From NCBI GenBank assembly GCA_020809705.1, contig CP085835.1, forward strand, positions 124,001 to 188,000: a DNA stretch of 64,000 nucleotides, written 5' to 3'. Below the pieces are notes generated by a model that made no database searches, had not been told where the DNA came from, and worked only from the letters and a program-made list of their open reading frames with translations. The DNA is from Calonectria ilicicola (lineage: Eukaryota; Ascomycota; Sordariomycetes; Hypocreales; Nectriaceae). Positions 53,437 to 64,000 of the stretch are shown in pieces (positions within the stretch are counted from its first letter, which is position 1; each line of letters begins with the position of its first letter). Position numbers and translations under genes: made by a program.

Positions 53437-54677
53437 GACATGAAATGAAGGGTGGTAGAGAACTTGGGCCAGGAGAGCAAAAAGGCGGGGATCGGGATGA
53501 TTTATGACTGACTGAGTCGTGTGCAGGAAGCTTTGATAAGAAAGCACCCTTGTCAACCGACCCCCTGTCTGTTTACGATGTAGGCACGGGACTTTTCCTG
53601 TGTTCTGCTTAGAGAATCTGCGGTTTTTCAGAGGGGGTCGGTTGAGGGGTCGGTTGACAAGGGTGCTGTTTTACGATAGCACTCGATCGTCCCTGCTATT
53701 TGGTAAGAAGGGGCTGAAAAAAGCAGTGGATAGCCGATTGTAAGGCGCCTTTAGAGTGATTAGGTAGAAAACACGCCCAGGGGCTAGTGTATCAGTCGTC
53801 AAGATTGAATCGAAAAGCACCTACCTTCTCTAAGAAAAGTGGCACGTACTTGTACGTATACTAGTGTTGTTTAAATAATAAGCGAGTGGCGCAGCTAGTG
53901 GCACTTACTCTAGTTTTGAGATTACACTTTTTGTTAGAAACTTGTGTTGTCATAGGCTTTCGTAATGATGAAAAATTATGTTTTGACCAGGGTTTAATCC
54001 CTGCTAGTACTAGCACTTGTGTTTAATGCTGTGATGGATTTGAGGAGACAGCACCTCTGCAAGCTACACACACACAAGCAGCCCACCCAGGTAAACACAC
54101 GGGTGCCAGCTTGTGACAACACAACTAGGGATATAACATTAGTATAGATTTCACTCACAATAACCTTAGTTATTCCTGTTCAGAAGGTTTATGCAAAGAA
54201 ATTCAATAAAACTGGCCAAACTAGCCCAAAAACAGTTAATTAAACAGAGTAAAAGTTATTGGAAGGGAGAGGGTTGATGATTTATTTTGGTGCTAACGAA
54301 TGTTCCCTTTTATCATGTGGACCAAATTGCTATAGGGTAGGTTATTTCCTCAAAAATCCACCACAGCCCAATCCTCCAACACAATGCCTTACTCTAAAAA
54401 TATCCAGGGTATTGTTTGAAGCTTTTTACTTAGTAAGCGAATTCTACTAACTAATTGAAATATAGGATAGAGAGAGTGTATAGATTATTAATACTAAACA
54501 TAAAAATTAAATAATTAAAATTAGGAAAAAAATAGAGTTCATTTACAAAAATATAATCTTAAGTGAAGATTCAAGAAGATAACAAATAGATTTCATATAA
54601 ATACTAAATATTAAGGAAAAAAGAGGATTAAATAATACCTATCTAAGTAATTAAGAGTACTTTCTATTATAATTAAT
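53437..54677. other. Gene-poor region with inverted repeat, tRNA-like boxes and AT-rich tract
   Basis: No supportable gene. It begins with the inverted repeat at 53543-53667, continues with a stretch holding box A/box B-like strings (53887-54001), and ends in very AT-rich DNA from about 54430, which runs up to the truncated kinase. The AT bias is like that left by repeat-induced point mutation. Confidence 0.5.
53543..53667. repeat. Perfect 22-bp inverted repeat with extra half-copy (125 bp in all)
   Basis: The left arm 53543-53564 (AGCACCCTTGTCAACCGACC plus two C) is the exact reverse complement of 53646-53667. A further GGGGGTCGGTTGA at 53633-53645 repeats the inner part of the right arm and can also pair with 53553-53565. 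Spacer is 81 bp. It lies about 105 bp upstream of the Zn2Cys6 gene's ATG. It could be a short non-autonomous transposon (no target duplication was seen), a hairpin, or operator sites. Confidence 0.75.
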
Positions 54678-54702
54678 TTAAGAGATATTCCTCGAATAAT
54701 AA

Positions 54703-55557
54703 TTACAGGCAGAGTAAGCCGAAAGAAAACGTATCGACTTTCTTTGCATCCGAATAGGACCATTTTGTTTCACGCCGGCCATTTTCTGGAGCGTTCCACA
54801 GGCGGGAAGTTGAGACGTGAGACCGACCCTCATCGCCAACATATAGGGCTGAATATCCGAAATCTGCGACAGTAGCCCTGAATTGGCCATTTTCATCGCG
54901 GAGCACAAGAACGTTTTGAGGCTTTATATCGCCGTGAATAATACTCAGCGCAGTATACTATTAGTGCATATTATTTAAAAGAGATATCCAGACCGTTGTT
55001 TATTTACCATTAGGATACATATCCGCAATGGCAGTCCCGATGTCCGTGCAAAGCTTGAGACGGTTAGAGAAGCTCATTTCTTTTGCTACATCTAATCCTG
55101 AAAAGTTATCCAAGTCTCCAAAGTATGATTTTTGGAATACTAGGACTGGCTAAGGGTTATCATCGTAGGAGGAAATATCCCAGCAAATCCCATATAATTC
55201 CGTAATATTGGGATGCCCTTGAACAAAAGGGTGGCTTAAGATATTTATCTCATTGATGAGATTTTTAAAAATCTCCTGTTCTGACCTTTCTGGGTTTTCC
55301 AAATCGACCCGCTTGAAAGCAAGGCTGGTTTGGAGATCTACAAGACCTTCATTGACACTTGACGTTGCCCCGGAACCTATATGTGACCGACCCATATCCC
55401 AGGTAATGGAGAGAAACTCAATTTCCACTATCTGGGCCGTGGCAATGAAAGATAGAAAGTTATACCTTTCGCCTTCTATGCCATCACGCATCGATGTATC
55501 AACATTTGAAGGCGGGCAGAAACTGCGTTTATAAGAAGTAAAGTTCGATGTATACAT
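54703..55557 (-). pseudogene. Ser/Thr protein kinase remnant, in-frame TAG and 3' truncation
   Basis: The N-terminal part (55557-55150) holds a glycine loop HIGSGATSSVNEG, the ATP Lys in LAFKRV and the helix EIFKNLINEINILSHP. At 55150-55152 a TAG interrupts an otherwise continuous frame, which goes on with PVLVFQKSYFGDLDNF. After a poorly defined intron near 54956-55010 come IIHGDIKPQNVLV, VADFGYSALY and VDTFSFGLLCL. The sequence ends there in AT-rich DNA, with subdomains X-XI missing. In related proteins a Trp often stands at the TAG position, so TGG-to-TAG is a reasonable guess. Not expected to be active. Confidence 0.7.
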
Positions 55558-57004
55558 GGCTATAGCGGTGGCTTGTCAAAGTATTAACGATCTTGAACCT
55601 TTTTGATGAATATATTGTGTAGGATTCTGCGTAAACGAACCAGAAATACATCCGTGGAATTAAAAAAGAGTAAAAAGTAAAAAGTGAAATGAAGGAATTA
55701 GATGCAGGACACTGTAATCAATCCATACTTTTCAATGTAGCGCTCTGCATGCCCGCAAGGCGGCCAGATGATATGCAGGCTGACACCGGCAGATAATCAC
55801 GCCTTTTATGTGCAGTATGTAATTTTGTCCAGATTGGGACACGGGCGCATTTCGCGACGCATTCCTGCCCAACGCACGGAACCCGATGCCACAAGTTGGA
55901 GCGGACCATGATTTCCCTCGCATCCATGTCCTACAACAGAATCTGGACGTAACCAAACGCGGGATGGATATTATTGAGACGTGCCACCTCCGTGTATTCG
56001 TTTCACCTTTTGATTTGCTACTTGCTTGAAATTGTAAACCCGCTCTTCCGATTTGGTAAAGAAACTCCTATTTATATCTGCATCATATCATGAGGGTGCG
56101 GAAAATCCCAGTGACTCGGACAGTGAAGTTTGATCATGGGATACACGATCGTCGTTATTCATTTAGACCTGATCTGGTAGAGGGATTTCTTTTTGGCAAA
56201 GTGTGTGGTACTGGGGTCATCAAATGCATGCGTATAAATCCCCTTGTCATTACTGTCGTTGTTCTAAAACGAGCCACGTCCATTTGTGACCTGTTCCCTT
56301 GGCATCTGCAAAAATGCCTACCACCACTCTCGAAGTAGGATATATGGACCTTGCTGAATTGAAGAAGCTACTTTTGACGATATTCGTCGACGGAAGTCAA
56401 TTCAATATAAAGGTGAAGACATTTCTGTGTCGTAATACAGCTTTTCCTGACCAAAATCAGCGCCACAGTGACGTCATTGAAGTTATGGCTCCAGGGGAAT
56501 TGACAAGGGTAAGGCAAGAAAGTGTGAGGACATGGACATGAGCTGAAATATTTAGATGGAGATCAAATCTTTGACGCAATTTGTACCTAGTCAATGAGAG
56601 CCGTGTACTTATTTGCGAGCTGAGAGCGTGGGTGAAAAATGTGATCTGAAATACTAACCACTTTGGGTCAATTATTTTTATTGGAAAAGATGCACCTGTG
56701 AGTGTATTGGATGAAACCTTTCGTATTTTAGCGCAAGTTGATTGAAAATGAAAGCAGTAAATCCCTCAAATCTGTCTGCATACCATCCAATGTGTAGTTA
56801 ATCCTTACAGTTGCTCCCACGTGTCTCGGATTTTTACCTTGCCAGGGCGGACAATGCGAACTACAATTTTACAAGGTCAATCAATGCAGGCCACGTTGCA
56901 AGCCCCGCTAAGCTATTTGGTCCCATAATTTTCTTTACTCTTCGTGCACAGGTGCTGAGTTCAGATATTCCCAGCATCAACTCCCATCACAAAAATTCTT
57001 CAAC
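55558..57004. other. Intergenic region with a weak small ORF
   Basis: About 1.45 kb. One frame, 56314-56541 (75 codons), begins in good context and reads MPTTTLEVGYMDLAELKKL then a late APGELTRVRQE. This looks protein-like, but I cannot place it. It may be a remnant of an N-terminal domain. The other ORFs look random. Confidence 0.3.
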
Positions 57005-59967
57005 ATGTCGTCTGAAAATGTATGCCTCAAATCATTATGTCGTCAGCTACAAAACGCCAGGGAACGTTCAGAGTCGAAGATGTTTTTCATCCCTGACATC
57101 CGGATAGATGGTATCTTGACTCGGCCAGCAGTTGAAGAAGCGACGGCTGAATTGAAGTGTCAACCGGACGAGTCTATCGGATTATCCCAAGCAATATGGG
57201 AACGAGGAAAAAAGACATTTGCCATCTTAATCTTAATGGGAGAACAGGATTACATTGTCAAGTTTCGGGAGCATGCTACTCTCGACTCTCAGCTACCTCT
57301 CACTGAGGAAGATGCTAAGCGGATTGCCAGCGATGTAGGCGTCCGTTTCGCAACACAATACCAGTGGGAGCTATTGCCACAAACCTTTCCCAGGAGAATG
57401 TGGGAGCACCACCTAGAGTTTCATAACGACCGCATACTTCCTTTCGTGGGAGCCGCAGAAAATCTGGCAGAAGGTGGGTTTGGGCACATCTCCAAGGTGT
57501 CGATTCTTGCATCGCAGCAACAGATATTCCCACTCCAAACAGGGGTATGGTCAATTTCCTTTTCTTTTCACCCCAAGCCATTGTTTTACGAAAGTTATTA
57601 ATATGGCTTTTCTTTCAGGAAGACAGGATCACACTTGTTAGAAAGAAACTAAAATCCACACAAGTTACAAAATTTGTGGCTCAGGAAAAGGCATGTCTCC
57701 GTCTCCTAAATCAGTTACAGCATCCCAACATTATTCGCTTAATTGGTTCATATACACAAGAGAGTGAACATAACTTTCTATTTCCTTTGCATGATATGGA
57801 TTTAGCTACTTTCTTTCGGCAAGAGAGGCGCTATGGGAATTTTAAATACGATTTTACATTCTTTTCCGCTTTGCGTGGACTGAGTTCTGCTCTTGCAGTC
57901 ACCCACCAACTTCACCTTGATCAAAAGGACCATGGTCTAGAATTCGAAGCAATCGGATACCACCATGACTTTCGACCAAAGAACATTTTGGTGAGCAAAG
58001 ATACATTCATACTTGCTGATTTTGGTCTTGGCAATATGAAGTCGATCGACTCCTGGTCAATGACACCATTCAAGAACACACCAGGAGATTATATTGCACC
58101 TGAGTGTAGGGATAAGAATTTCAAGTCTGAAGACATCAATCGTGCTATTGATGTTTGGGCATTTGGATGTCTTGTTGCAGATACTGCGACATATATGAAA
58201 AATGGTCCAAAAGGCATCCGAGACTTTAGCGACAATCGGGTTGCTCCTGGGCGAAATCCCAAATGGTCAGATTCTGATTTTGGTGGACCTGATGGCAACA
58301 TTAAAGATTAATGTAAGGAGTGGTTGAAAGACATAGTTGAACGAAGTCCGCCAAATGATCCTATTGAACTATTGACACGCCTATCTATGGACATTTTAAT
58401 TGGAGACCCGACTCAACGACTGAAAATGAGTGATGTATGCTCAAGACTTACATTATACAGCCTTAAAGCTCATTCTTTAGCAATCCGCGCAGAGTTCTCT
58501 CACTTCGCATCAATTTCAAGTGTCGATGTACACAAAAATAATACTCCGCAAAATCTATGGCTTTTTCGAGAACGTTTTCACGCGTGGAATCACATTTTGG
58601 GTCTTGAAGATGAACAGAGCTCACCTAATGCATCTCTAGACACGATATACGACACATCGATTGTCAATATAATAAAGCTGCATCATGCTCTACAGAAGGG
58701 GGTCAATTTCATCGATTCGGAAGATATAGACCCCCGATCTACCTTTGAGTCCGAAATAGACTCCTACATAGAGAAGCTTTGGTCTCTTTTGCCAGAAACT
58801 CTCAAAGTCCCTGCTGAAAACTACTGGCGCCAGTGTATTCTGAGCACTGACGACCAAAATGTTTTGGACAGTGTCCCTCGTTCCTTGAAATCACGGTATG
58901 TCGCCTACGACATAGTTAGTGCTATGGCAATGATGAAAAAGTATCGGTTGAAATTGCTCCGACCTGATTCTCTCGAGAGCGCTGATGATCCCTGTGTGAT
59001 AGCACGAGGTGACATCGATTTCCTTACAGACGACAAAGGCCATAAATTTGGAAAGTATCAAGGGAAAGAGCTCATTCTCGTGGAACGAATTGAATACTTG
59101 AATTCACTAGAGGGGGTGAGCCCGGCGCAACAAAAACTTGTGGTAGGCCTCAAAGCGAAAGGTCTCAGTGCCAGCCCAAGGCCAGACAGCTTGAGGACAC
59201 TACAATGCATTGGGGCATTTGAGGAGAAAACAGGCGGTGACAAAGTTGGATACGGCCTGGTCTACATTTACCCGAATCCAACAGAGTCGGAAACAACCAC
59301 GCTGGAACAAATTCTTAGAAACGAGTACAAACTAAGCTCAAAGGACTATCCCTTGCTTGGTGCGAGGTTCAAATTGGCGTTTTCCCTTGCAGACTTTCTC
59401 AAGGAGTTTCATACTATTGGATGGCTTCACGAAAACTTCAACTCGCACAATGTTCTCTTCTTTAAATCGTCAGATGGACATTACCATTCGAAATTAGAAA
59501 AGCCATATATAGTAGGTCTCCACAAAAGTCGGCCTGACGGGAGCTTCTGGCAAACAGATGGTCATCAGTCAGGAGATGGCAGCAAGGAAAATTACCAACA
59601 TCCAGGTTATTTGGGGGTGAGGCGTTATCGTCAATCATTCGACTACTACAGCCTTGGGATTGTGCTGTTAGAAATTGGACTGTGGTGCCCACTGAGCAAG
59701 TTACTCTCCGATAAAAAATACATGACGGCGACCTTGGCTGAAATTAGCAAGGCTCTGGCCCTCTTGTGTCAGGAACTATTAGGGCCCAAGATGGGAGCAG
59801 CATACAGGAACGTGGTTGAAAAATGTATAGATGGTAGTTTGGAAGGTCATGAGCATCAGAACGTCTCGTTCGTAAAAAGTGAAACCCCAACTGAAAGGAC
59901 AGCTACGCTAGGACGGTTTACTTCTGCGGTAGTTGAGCCACTCAGAAAGCTTTCTATGGTAGTCTGA
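57005..59967 (+). pseudogene. Protein kinase plus pseudokinase, split by one in-frame TAA
   Basis: Exon 1 (57005-57544) and exon 2 (57619 on) join at phase 0 over a 74-nt intron. The first half is a kinase: AEGGFGHISKV glycine loop, LVRKKL (Lys), catalytic loop YHHDFRPKNILV (Asp, Asn), ADFGLG and IAPEC, all intact. A TAA at 58309-58311 follows GNIKD. The same frame then continues CKEWLKDIVER for 552 codons to 59967. That part holds a helical segment and a second kinase-like fold with HENFNSHNVLFF in place of HRD and no DFG, i.e. a pseudokinase. Two-lobed proteins of this kind occur near fungal nonself-recognition genes. Alternatives to a dead gene are stop read-through or a shorter functional kinase. 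Confidence 0.7.
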
Positions 59968-60395
59968 TCGACTTTACTACTATGTAGAGGTTGATAGTTG
60001 AGATTGTATGGTAGCAATAATATCGCCTGATAAGATTATGCTGGTTTTAAGTGTGCTTGAGTGCAAGATTAGATTGGGATGAGACAAGGGCTCAACCAGG
60101 ACCTTCAGAAAGGAAAATACGGACAGTATAGTAGTATAACTACCATTAAGTATCCAGCATAATGATTAAGGATCCTTTGGATGTCTCGAGCTTCAGGGAG
60201 ATATTATGAATACTGGTTGTGGGCTCAAGGATCAATGGCCTATTTTTCTGCCACGACTCAGTTTAGATACCTAACTTAACACTATCAGTATTTTTACCGT
60301 TAATAAAATTTTAGTTTACTTCATATCGCTCTGCTGGCAGGGCATGTTAGGTCCGACTAAGGAGGTTAGGAACATAAAAAACAAAAAGAATAGTA
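59968..60395. other. Intergenic region
   Basis: 428 bp of AT-rich sequence between the kinase gene and the tRNA gene. A T-run on the minus strand (plus-strand A-run 60376-60388) is the likely Pol III terminator of the tRNA. Confidence 0.45.
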
Positions 60396-60481
60396 TCCCC
60401 AAAACCTGGTTCGAACAGGTGACCTTCAGGTGGCATTCGATCTATTACAGCCCAACGCTCTTCCAACTGAGCTATTTGGGG
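60396..60481 (-). tRNA. tRNA-Tyr (anticodon GTA) with a 13-nt intron
   Basis: Reading the minus strand: a 7-bp acceptor stem CCCCAAA/TTTGGGG with discriminator A, a D arm (GCTC-AGTTGGAA-GAGC), an anticodon stem TTGGG/CCTGA with two wobble pairs, anticodon GTA in CTGTAA, then a 13-nt intron after position 37, variable loop AGGTC, and T arm ACCTG-TTCGAAC-CAGGT. The C1-G72 pair and the intron are hallmarks of eukaryotic tRNA-Tyr. Internal promoter boxes A and B are intact and a T-run follows. Confidence 0.93.
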
Positions 60482-62511
60482 AGTACTTGTTGGATGATGC
60501 TTGTCGATGTGGAAACAGAAATCTAACAGCTGGAAATAGTCACCTTTGGCAATCACTTAAAGTGTTCCCCATTTTTGGGCATTAACTAGAAAGCAAACTT
60601 CGGTGCATTAGAAGAATCGTCATGCAAGAAATTTATAAACTGTCCCAAAAAGGTCTGCTTTGCTAGTAGAAAACACGAGGCAAGCAAGTCAGGGTTGGTA
60701 CTGTGGATTTCGTTTGTAAAAATGGAGGAGCCGGCCACTCATTAATACCAAAGAGCATGCACCTGTGAAAAGATTTAATGACTTCCAAAGCCAAAGCGAC
60801 TGGTTCTAAATGCAACATCTCTGGAGTTTCCGATATCTACCAGCTATTATTCAGTCCATCTTCTCCCAAGATGAGCAACTGAGTTACTAAGCGGGAACTA
60901 TTCATCACGTAGGTCAAAGTTGCACACAAGGTGGCTCCGTTTTGTCATCGGGAACAAAATTCACCGCCCGTTTAGAAGATTTATACCCACATAGTATTGT
61001 CGTTCGTTTCCATGCCAGAAATCGGTTTATGAGGGAATTAATCGTCAAAAGGACCAAAACGTAACAAAAACACCACGAGAGAGGAAAATCGCGGTATATT
61101 GGCAAACGGATCGGGGAAAACAATATAGTAAATTTTACAATTTACGGCAATATTTTAAACTTATTCTCGGTTTTAAATGTGGATTTCACGGCCAATTCTT
61201 CTCTATGGCGAATTTAGGTACCATGAATTTCGGAGGCCGCGGGTTCCACTTGCCGTGCACACGACCCAAGGCCATATTCACAACCATTAAGATGGCGCTG
61301 ATAGATGATTCATCTCTGGCGTGATTCCAGAATAGGAATTTGAATTATCTGAGAGATTAGCGGTGTCTGTTAATTAAATTTAATACAAGCAGAGGTTGGC
61401 ATTCAAAGCGGTTGTTTCTGTTGCATTTAGTAGAACATCACAGAACTAATTTTAGAATATAATTCTAGATATCCAGCTTATATTTTCAAATATGTGTGCT
61501 AGATTTTGTATACGGATCGAAAAATGGTCTCTCTTCTAAGGTAAAGAGGACTGATTTAGCTTTCCCCTATCAGGTTAATTTTCATCTACTTTTTGGGTCT
61601 TTAGCTGCCTCGTGAGGCTATCCACTATTAAGTTGACATCTGTCGTTTGAAAAATCTTCTTGATAGGTACTGGCTTGACTCGATTTACGAATAATATATG
61701 GACGACTTGGTGGGATCCGCGGATCGTGACGTCCGCCGTTTGCCTGAACAGCGCGGAGATAGCGGCCCGAAAATGCCGAGCTGATATCTCCGCAGGCACA
61801 GGCCTGTTCCTAGATTTGGCTCATCACTTCGAAATAATCATTTTCAATATGAGGCGCAAATTTTCGCATGATTTTACAGTGGATCTGATTAATTTAATTT
61901 CAATATCCGCGTAGTAAATGTTCGGAGTAAAGCGAGATCCGAGGAGTTGACCAAGACAGCGGATCGCGAGTTGTTCGTGCATCATACAGAGAAGAACTAT
62001 TCACCCATAATATGAAAGAAAAAGAAAAAAAAAGCTTTCCATGATAATACTATATTCACCTCGCTTCTTACTTTGATCTCCATCAATCCTACATTCAAAT
62101 GACACCTGGGAACTTGAACAATTTATCAAACGCTGGTATCAGCTTATATTTTTGTACTCTTGAATTCACTCACCAAATAGAGTTAGTATTCACTTGCAAT
62201 GAAATTGGAAGTATTACTCACAGAATACCAGGGTCAAGCCAAACCCGAGGAATAGGTCGGCCTAGTGGCCGAACATGCGGAATATTGCTTGTCTCCATCG
62301 GTTGACGTCCATCAAAGATCCTAGCCTCGACAACACTACTCGGAGACCGAGCATCATGTCAAATATTGGGTAAAATACAGAAGATAAATAAGTCTGGACA
62401 CTTCGCTTTTAGTCAGTGGATTCATTCATCAGCATCGGGCCAGTTCATCGACCTTAGACCAATCTTCTACACTTGATTCTTACCGCAGCAGCTTTCTGAA
62501 AATCTTTTACA
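60482..62511. other. Intergenic region upstream of the monooxygenase
   Basis: About 2 kb, AT-rich with a GC-rich island at 61700-61800. That island contains the perfect palindrome GATCCGCGGATC (61714-61725) and an inverted repeat GCGGAGATA...TATCTCCGC (61753-61761 and 61785-61793). No gene is supported; the 84-codon frame over the island has no motif. Confidence 0.45.
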
Positions 62512-64000
62512 ATGCCTTCGATCATTCATAATGATGCCATAATCATTGGGGCTGGTTTTGGAGGAATCCATAGCCTCCATGTTATGCGCAGCCTTGGCTT
62601 GTCAGCTACGGTTCTGGAGCGCGCTCCGGATGTAGGAGGAACCTGGTGGTATAACCGCTACCCTGGGTGTATGAGTGACACTGAAACTCACGTTTACCGC
62701 CTTTTTTGGGACAAGGAAGACTTGCAAACGTACCCATGGAAGAATCGATATGTTCAGGCCCCTGAGATCTTGGACTACCTTCAACATGTTGTGCATAAAC
62801 ATGACATGAGGAAAGACATCCAACTTGATGCGGAAGTTACCGAGGCATCATGGGACAGTACAGCTGCATTGTGGGTTGTCAAGACGAAGAACCCAAAGAC
62901 ATCTTTGGAAAAGCAATTTACGGGTCGATATCTGATTACAGCTCTGGGGTCTCTCCATAAGAAAATCTTTCCCGACATTCCAGGTCTTGATACCTTCCAG
63001 GGCGTCTTGGCACACTCATCCGACTGGGACCCCGAAACCATAATCTCTGGTAAAAGAGTCGGAGTTGTGGGTTGTGGAGCTACGGGGGTTCAAATTATCA
63101 CCGCGATAGCATCAGAGGTTGAGTCCCTAGTGTCCTTTCAACGCAACCCTCAGTACACGGTCCCCACAAGAGATGGCCCAATCACCGCAGAACAGAGAGC
63201 TTGGATCAATGTCCATTACGATGAAATCATTGAACAAGTGTGGAATTCGGCGACTGGATTCGGAATTGCCGAAAGCACGCGTCCAACCATGTCTGTCAGT
63301 GAAGAGGAGCGGGAGCAAATCTTTGAAAACCTTTGGCAATTTGGTCAGGGCGCTCACTTCTTGTTTGGTGGCTTTTCAGATATACCTATGGATCCCAAGG
63401 CAAATGATGAAGCCTGTCGCTTTTTGCGCCAAAAGATTTTGCAGCTAGTCAAGGATCCTGCTAAAGCCGAGATGGTCATGCCTCGAGAACCGTTTGCTCG
63501 TCGTCCATTATGCGATTCGGGATACTACGAGGCTATCAATCGGGATAACGTGGAGATTGTCGATTGCAAGAAAAGTCCCATTGTGGCTGTTACGCCTGAT
63601 GGTATCAAGACGAGTGACGGAATCACTCACAAACTTGACGTTCTCATCTTTGCAACTGGCTTTGACGCTATCGATGGATCGTACACGGGTTTCCCTATTC
63701 GCGGAGAATCAGGAAAATTGCTTATGGATCATTGGAAAGATGGTCCCAGAAGCTATTTTGGGATCACATGCGCAGGCTTTCCCAACATGTTTATGATTAA
63801 TGGACCGCTTGGCCCGTTCGGCAACAACGTGGCGGCATTGCAATGCGTGACGAAGCCTATTTCCCGCATTATTGAAGCGGCAGAAAATCTCCCAAAACAA
63901 CGGGAGGGAGGAGCTTCTAATGGCTACGTGATTCGGGCAACAATCTCAGCAGAAGCTGAATGGACCAGCAAGTGCCAGGAGATGAGCAAACATTCATTGT
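62512..64000 (+). CDS. Baeyer-Villiger flavin monooxygenase (class B), 3' end outside window
   Basis: Open from ATG 62512 through the last base, 496 codons without intron. It has a first Rossmann loop IIGAGFGGIHSL (FAD), the GGTWWYNRYPGCMSDTE block, the Baeyer-Villiger fingerprint F-x-G-x3-H-x3-W as FQGVLAHSSDW, and a second loop VVGCGATGVQ (NADPH). Later come FATGFDAIDGSY and NGPLGPFGNN. These define cyclohexanone/cyclopentanone-monooxygenase-type enzymes, which insert oxygen next to ketones to make esters or lactones, in catabolism or secondary metabolism. Full members run about 530-650 residues, so little is missing. It stands alone at the edge; further cluster genes may lie to the right. 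Confidence 0.93.
   Translation, partial: MPSIIHNDAIIIGAGFGGIHSLHVMRSLGLSATVLERAPDVGGTWWYNRYPGCMSDTETHVYRLFWDKEDLQTYPWKNRYVQAPEILDYLQHVVHKHDMRKDIQLDAEVTEASWDSTAALWVVKTKNPKTSLEKQFTGRYLITALGSLHKKIFPDIPGLDTFQGVLAHSSDWDPETIISGKRVGVVGCGATGVQIITAIASEVESLVSFQRNPQYTVPTRDGPITAEQRAWINVHYDEIIEQVWNSATGFGIAESTRPTMSVSEEEREQIFENLWQFGQGAHFLFGGFSDIPMDPKANDEACRFLRQKILQLVKDPAKAEMVMPREPFARRPLCDSGYYEAINRDNVEIVDCKKSPIVAVTPDGIKTSDGITHKLDVLIFATGFDAIDGSYTGFPIRGESGKLLMDHWKDGPRSYFGITCAGFPNMFMINGPLGPFGNNVAALQCVTKPISRIIEAAENLPKQREGGASNGYVIRATISAEAEWTSKCQEMSKHSL

Noticed and set aside
61660..61914. 84-codon ORF over the GC island
   Set aside because: No motif; the composition follows the local palindromes rather than coding sequence.
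1..64000. CRISPR arrays, operons with ribosome binding sites, rRNA genes
   Set aside because: None was found; the spliced genes and fungal families show this is eukaryotic nuclear DNA.

Overview
The window is nuclear DNA of a filamentous ascomycete, most likely a Sordariomycete (the order is not certain). The evidence is short introns (48-76 nt) with CTRAC-type branch points, A-rich Kozak starts, a eukaryotic tRNA-Tyr with an intron, and fungus-specific families: Zn2Cys6 regulators, HET, Ppo oxygenase, RTA1 and a QUTR-type repressor. Exon joins were worked out by hand from splice signals and reading phase; no transcript data were available.

1-16.3 kb: a catabolic-looking cluster. A QUTA-like Zn2Cys6 activator (cut by the left edge) and a QUTR-like repressor (three AROM-derived domains, dead dehydroquinase site) accompany two short-chain dehydrogenases, three Gfo/Idh/MocA oxidoreductases and two 3-dehydroshikimate-dehydratase-like TIM barrels. 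Three gene pairs are divergent and share promoters. The regulators are those of quinate use, but no quinate permease, quinate dehydrogenase or stand-alone dehydroquinase is seen here. The cluster may therefore handle a different cyclitol or dihydrodiol under quinate-type control.

16.4-22 kb: accessory DNA with a broken ankyrin gene, a secreted Ser/Thr-rich stalk protein ending in two cystine-knot-like cysteine patterns, and a solo Ty1/Copia Gag-like ORF.

22-36 kb: a DUF3632-like protein, a secreted guanyl RNase (T1 family), an ACT-domain protein, a secreted aspartic protease, a secreted TAP-like alpha/beta hydrolase, two related genes that join a Copia-protease-like domain to acidic helical repeats, and an RTA1-type membrane protein.

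36-53.5 kb: a HET-domain protein, a five-exon Ppo fatty-acid dioxygenase whose P450-like domain lacks the heme cysteine, TPR-gene debris, a third short-chain dehydrogenase with GC-AG introns, an amino-acid permease and a second Zn2Cys6 regulator.

53.5-64 kb: a perfect 22-bp inverted repeat, an AT-rich gene-poor stretch, a truncated kinase pseudogene, a kinase-plus-pseudokinase gene split by one in-frame stop, a tRNA-Tyr gene, and a Baeyer-Villiger monooxygenase running off the right edge. Several open frames broken by single stops suggest recent decay in this accessory region.
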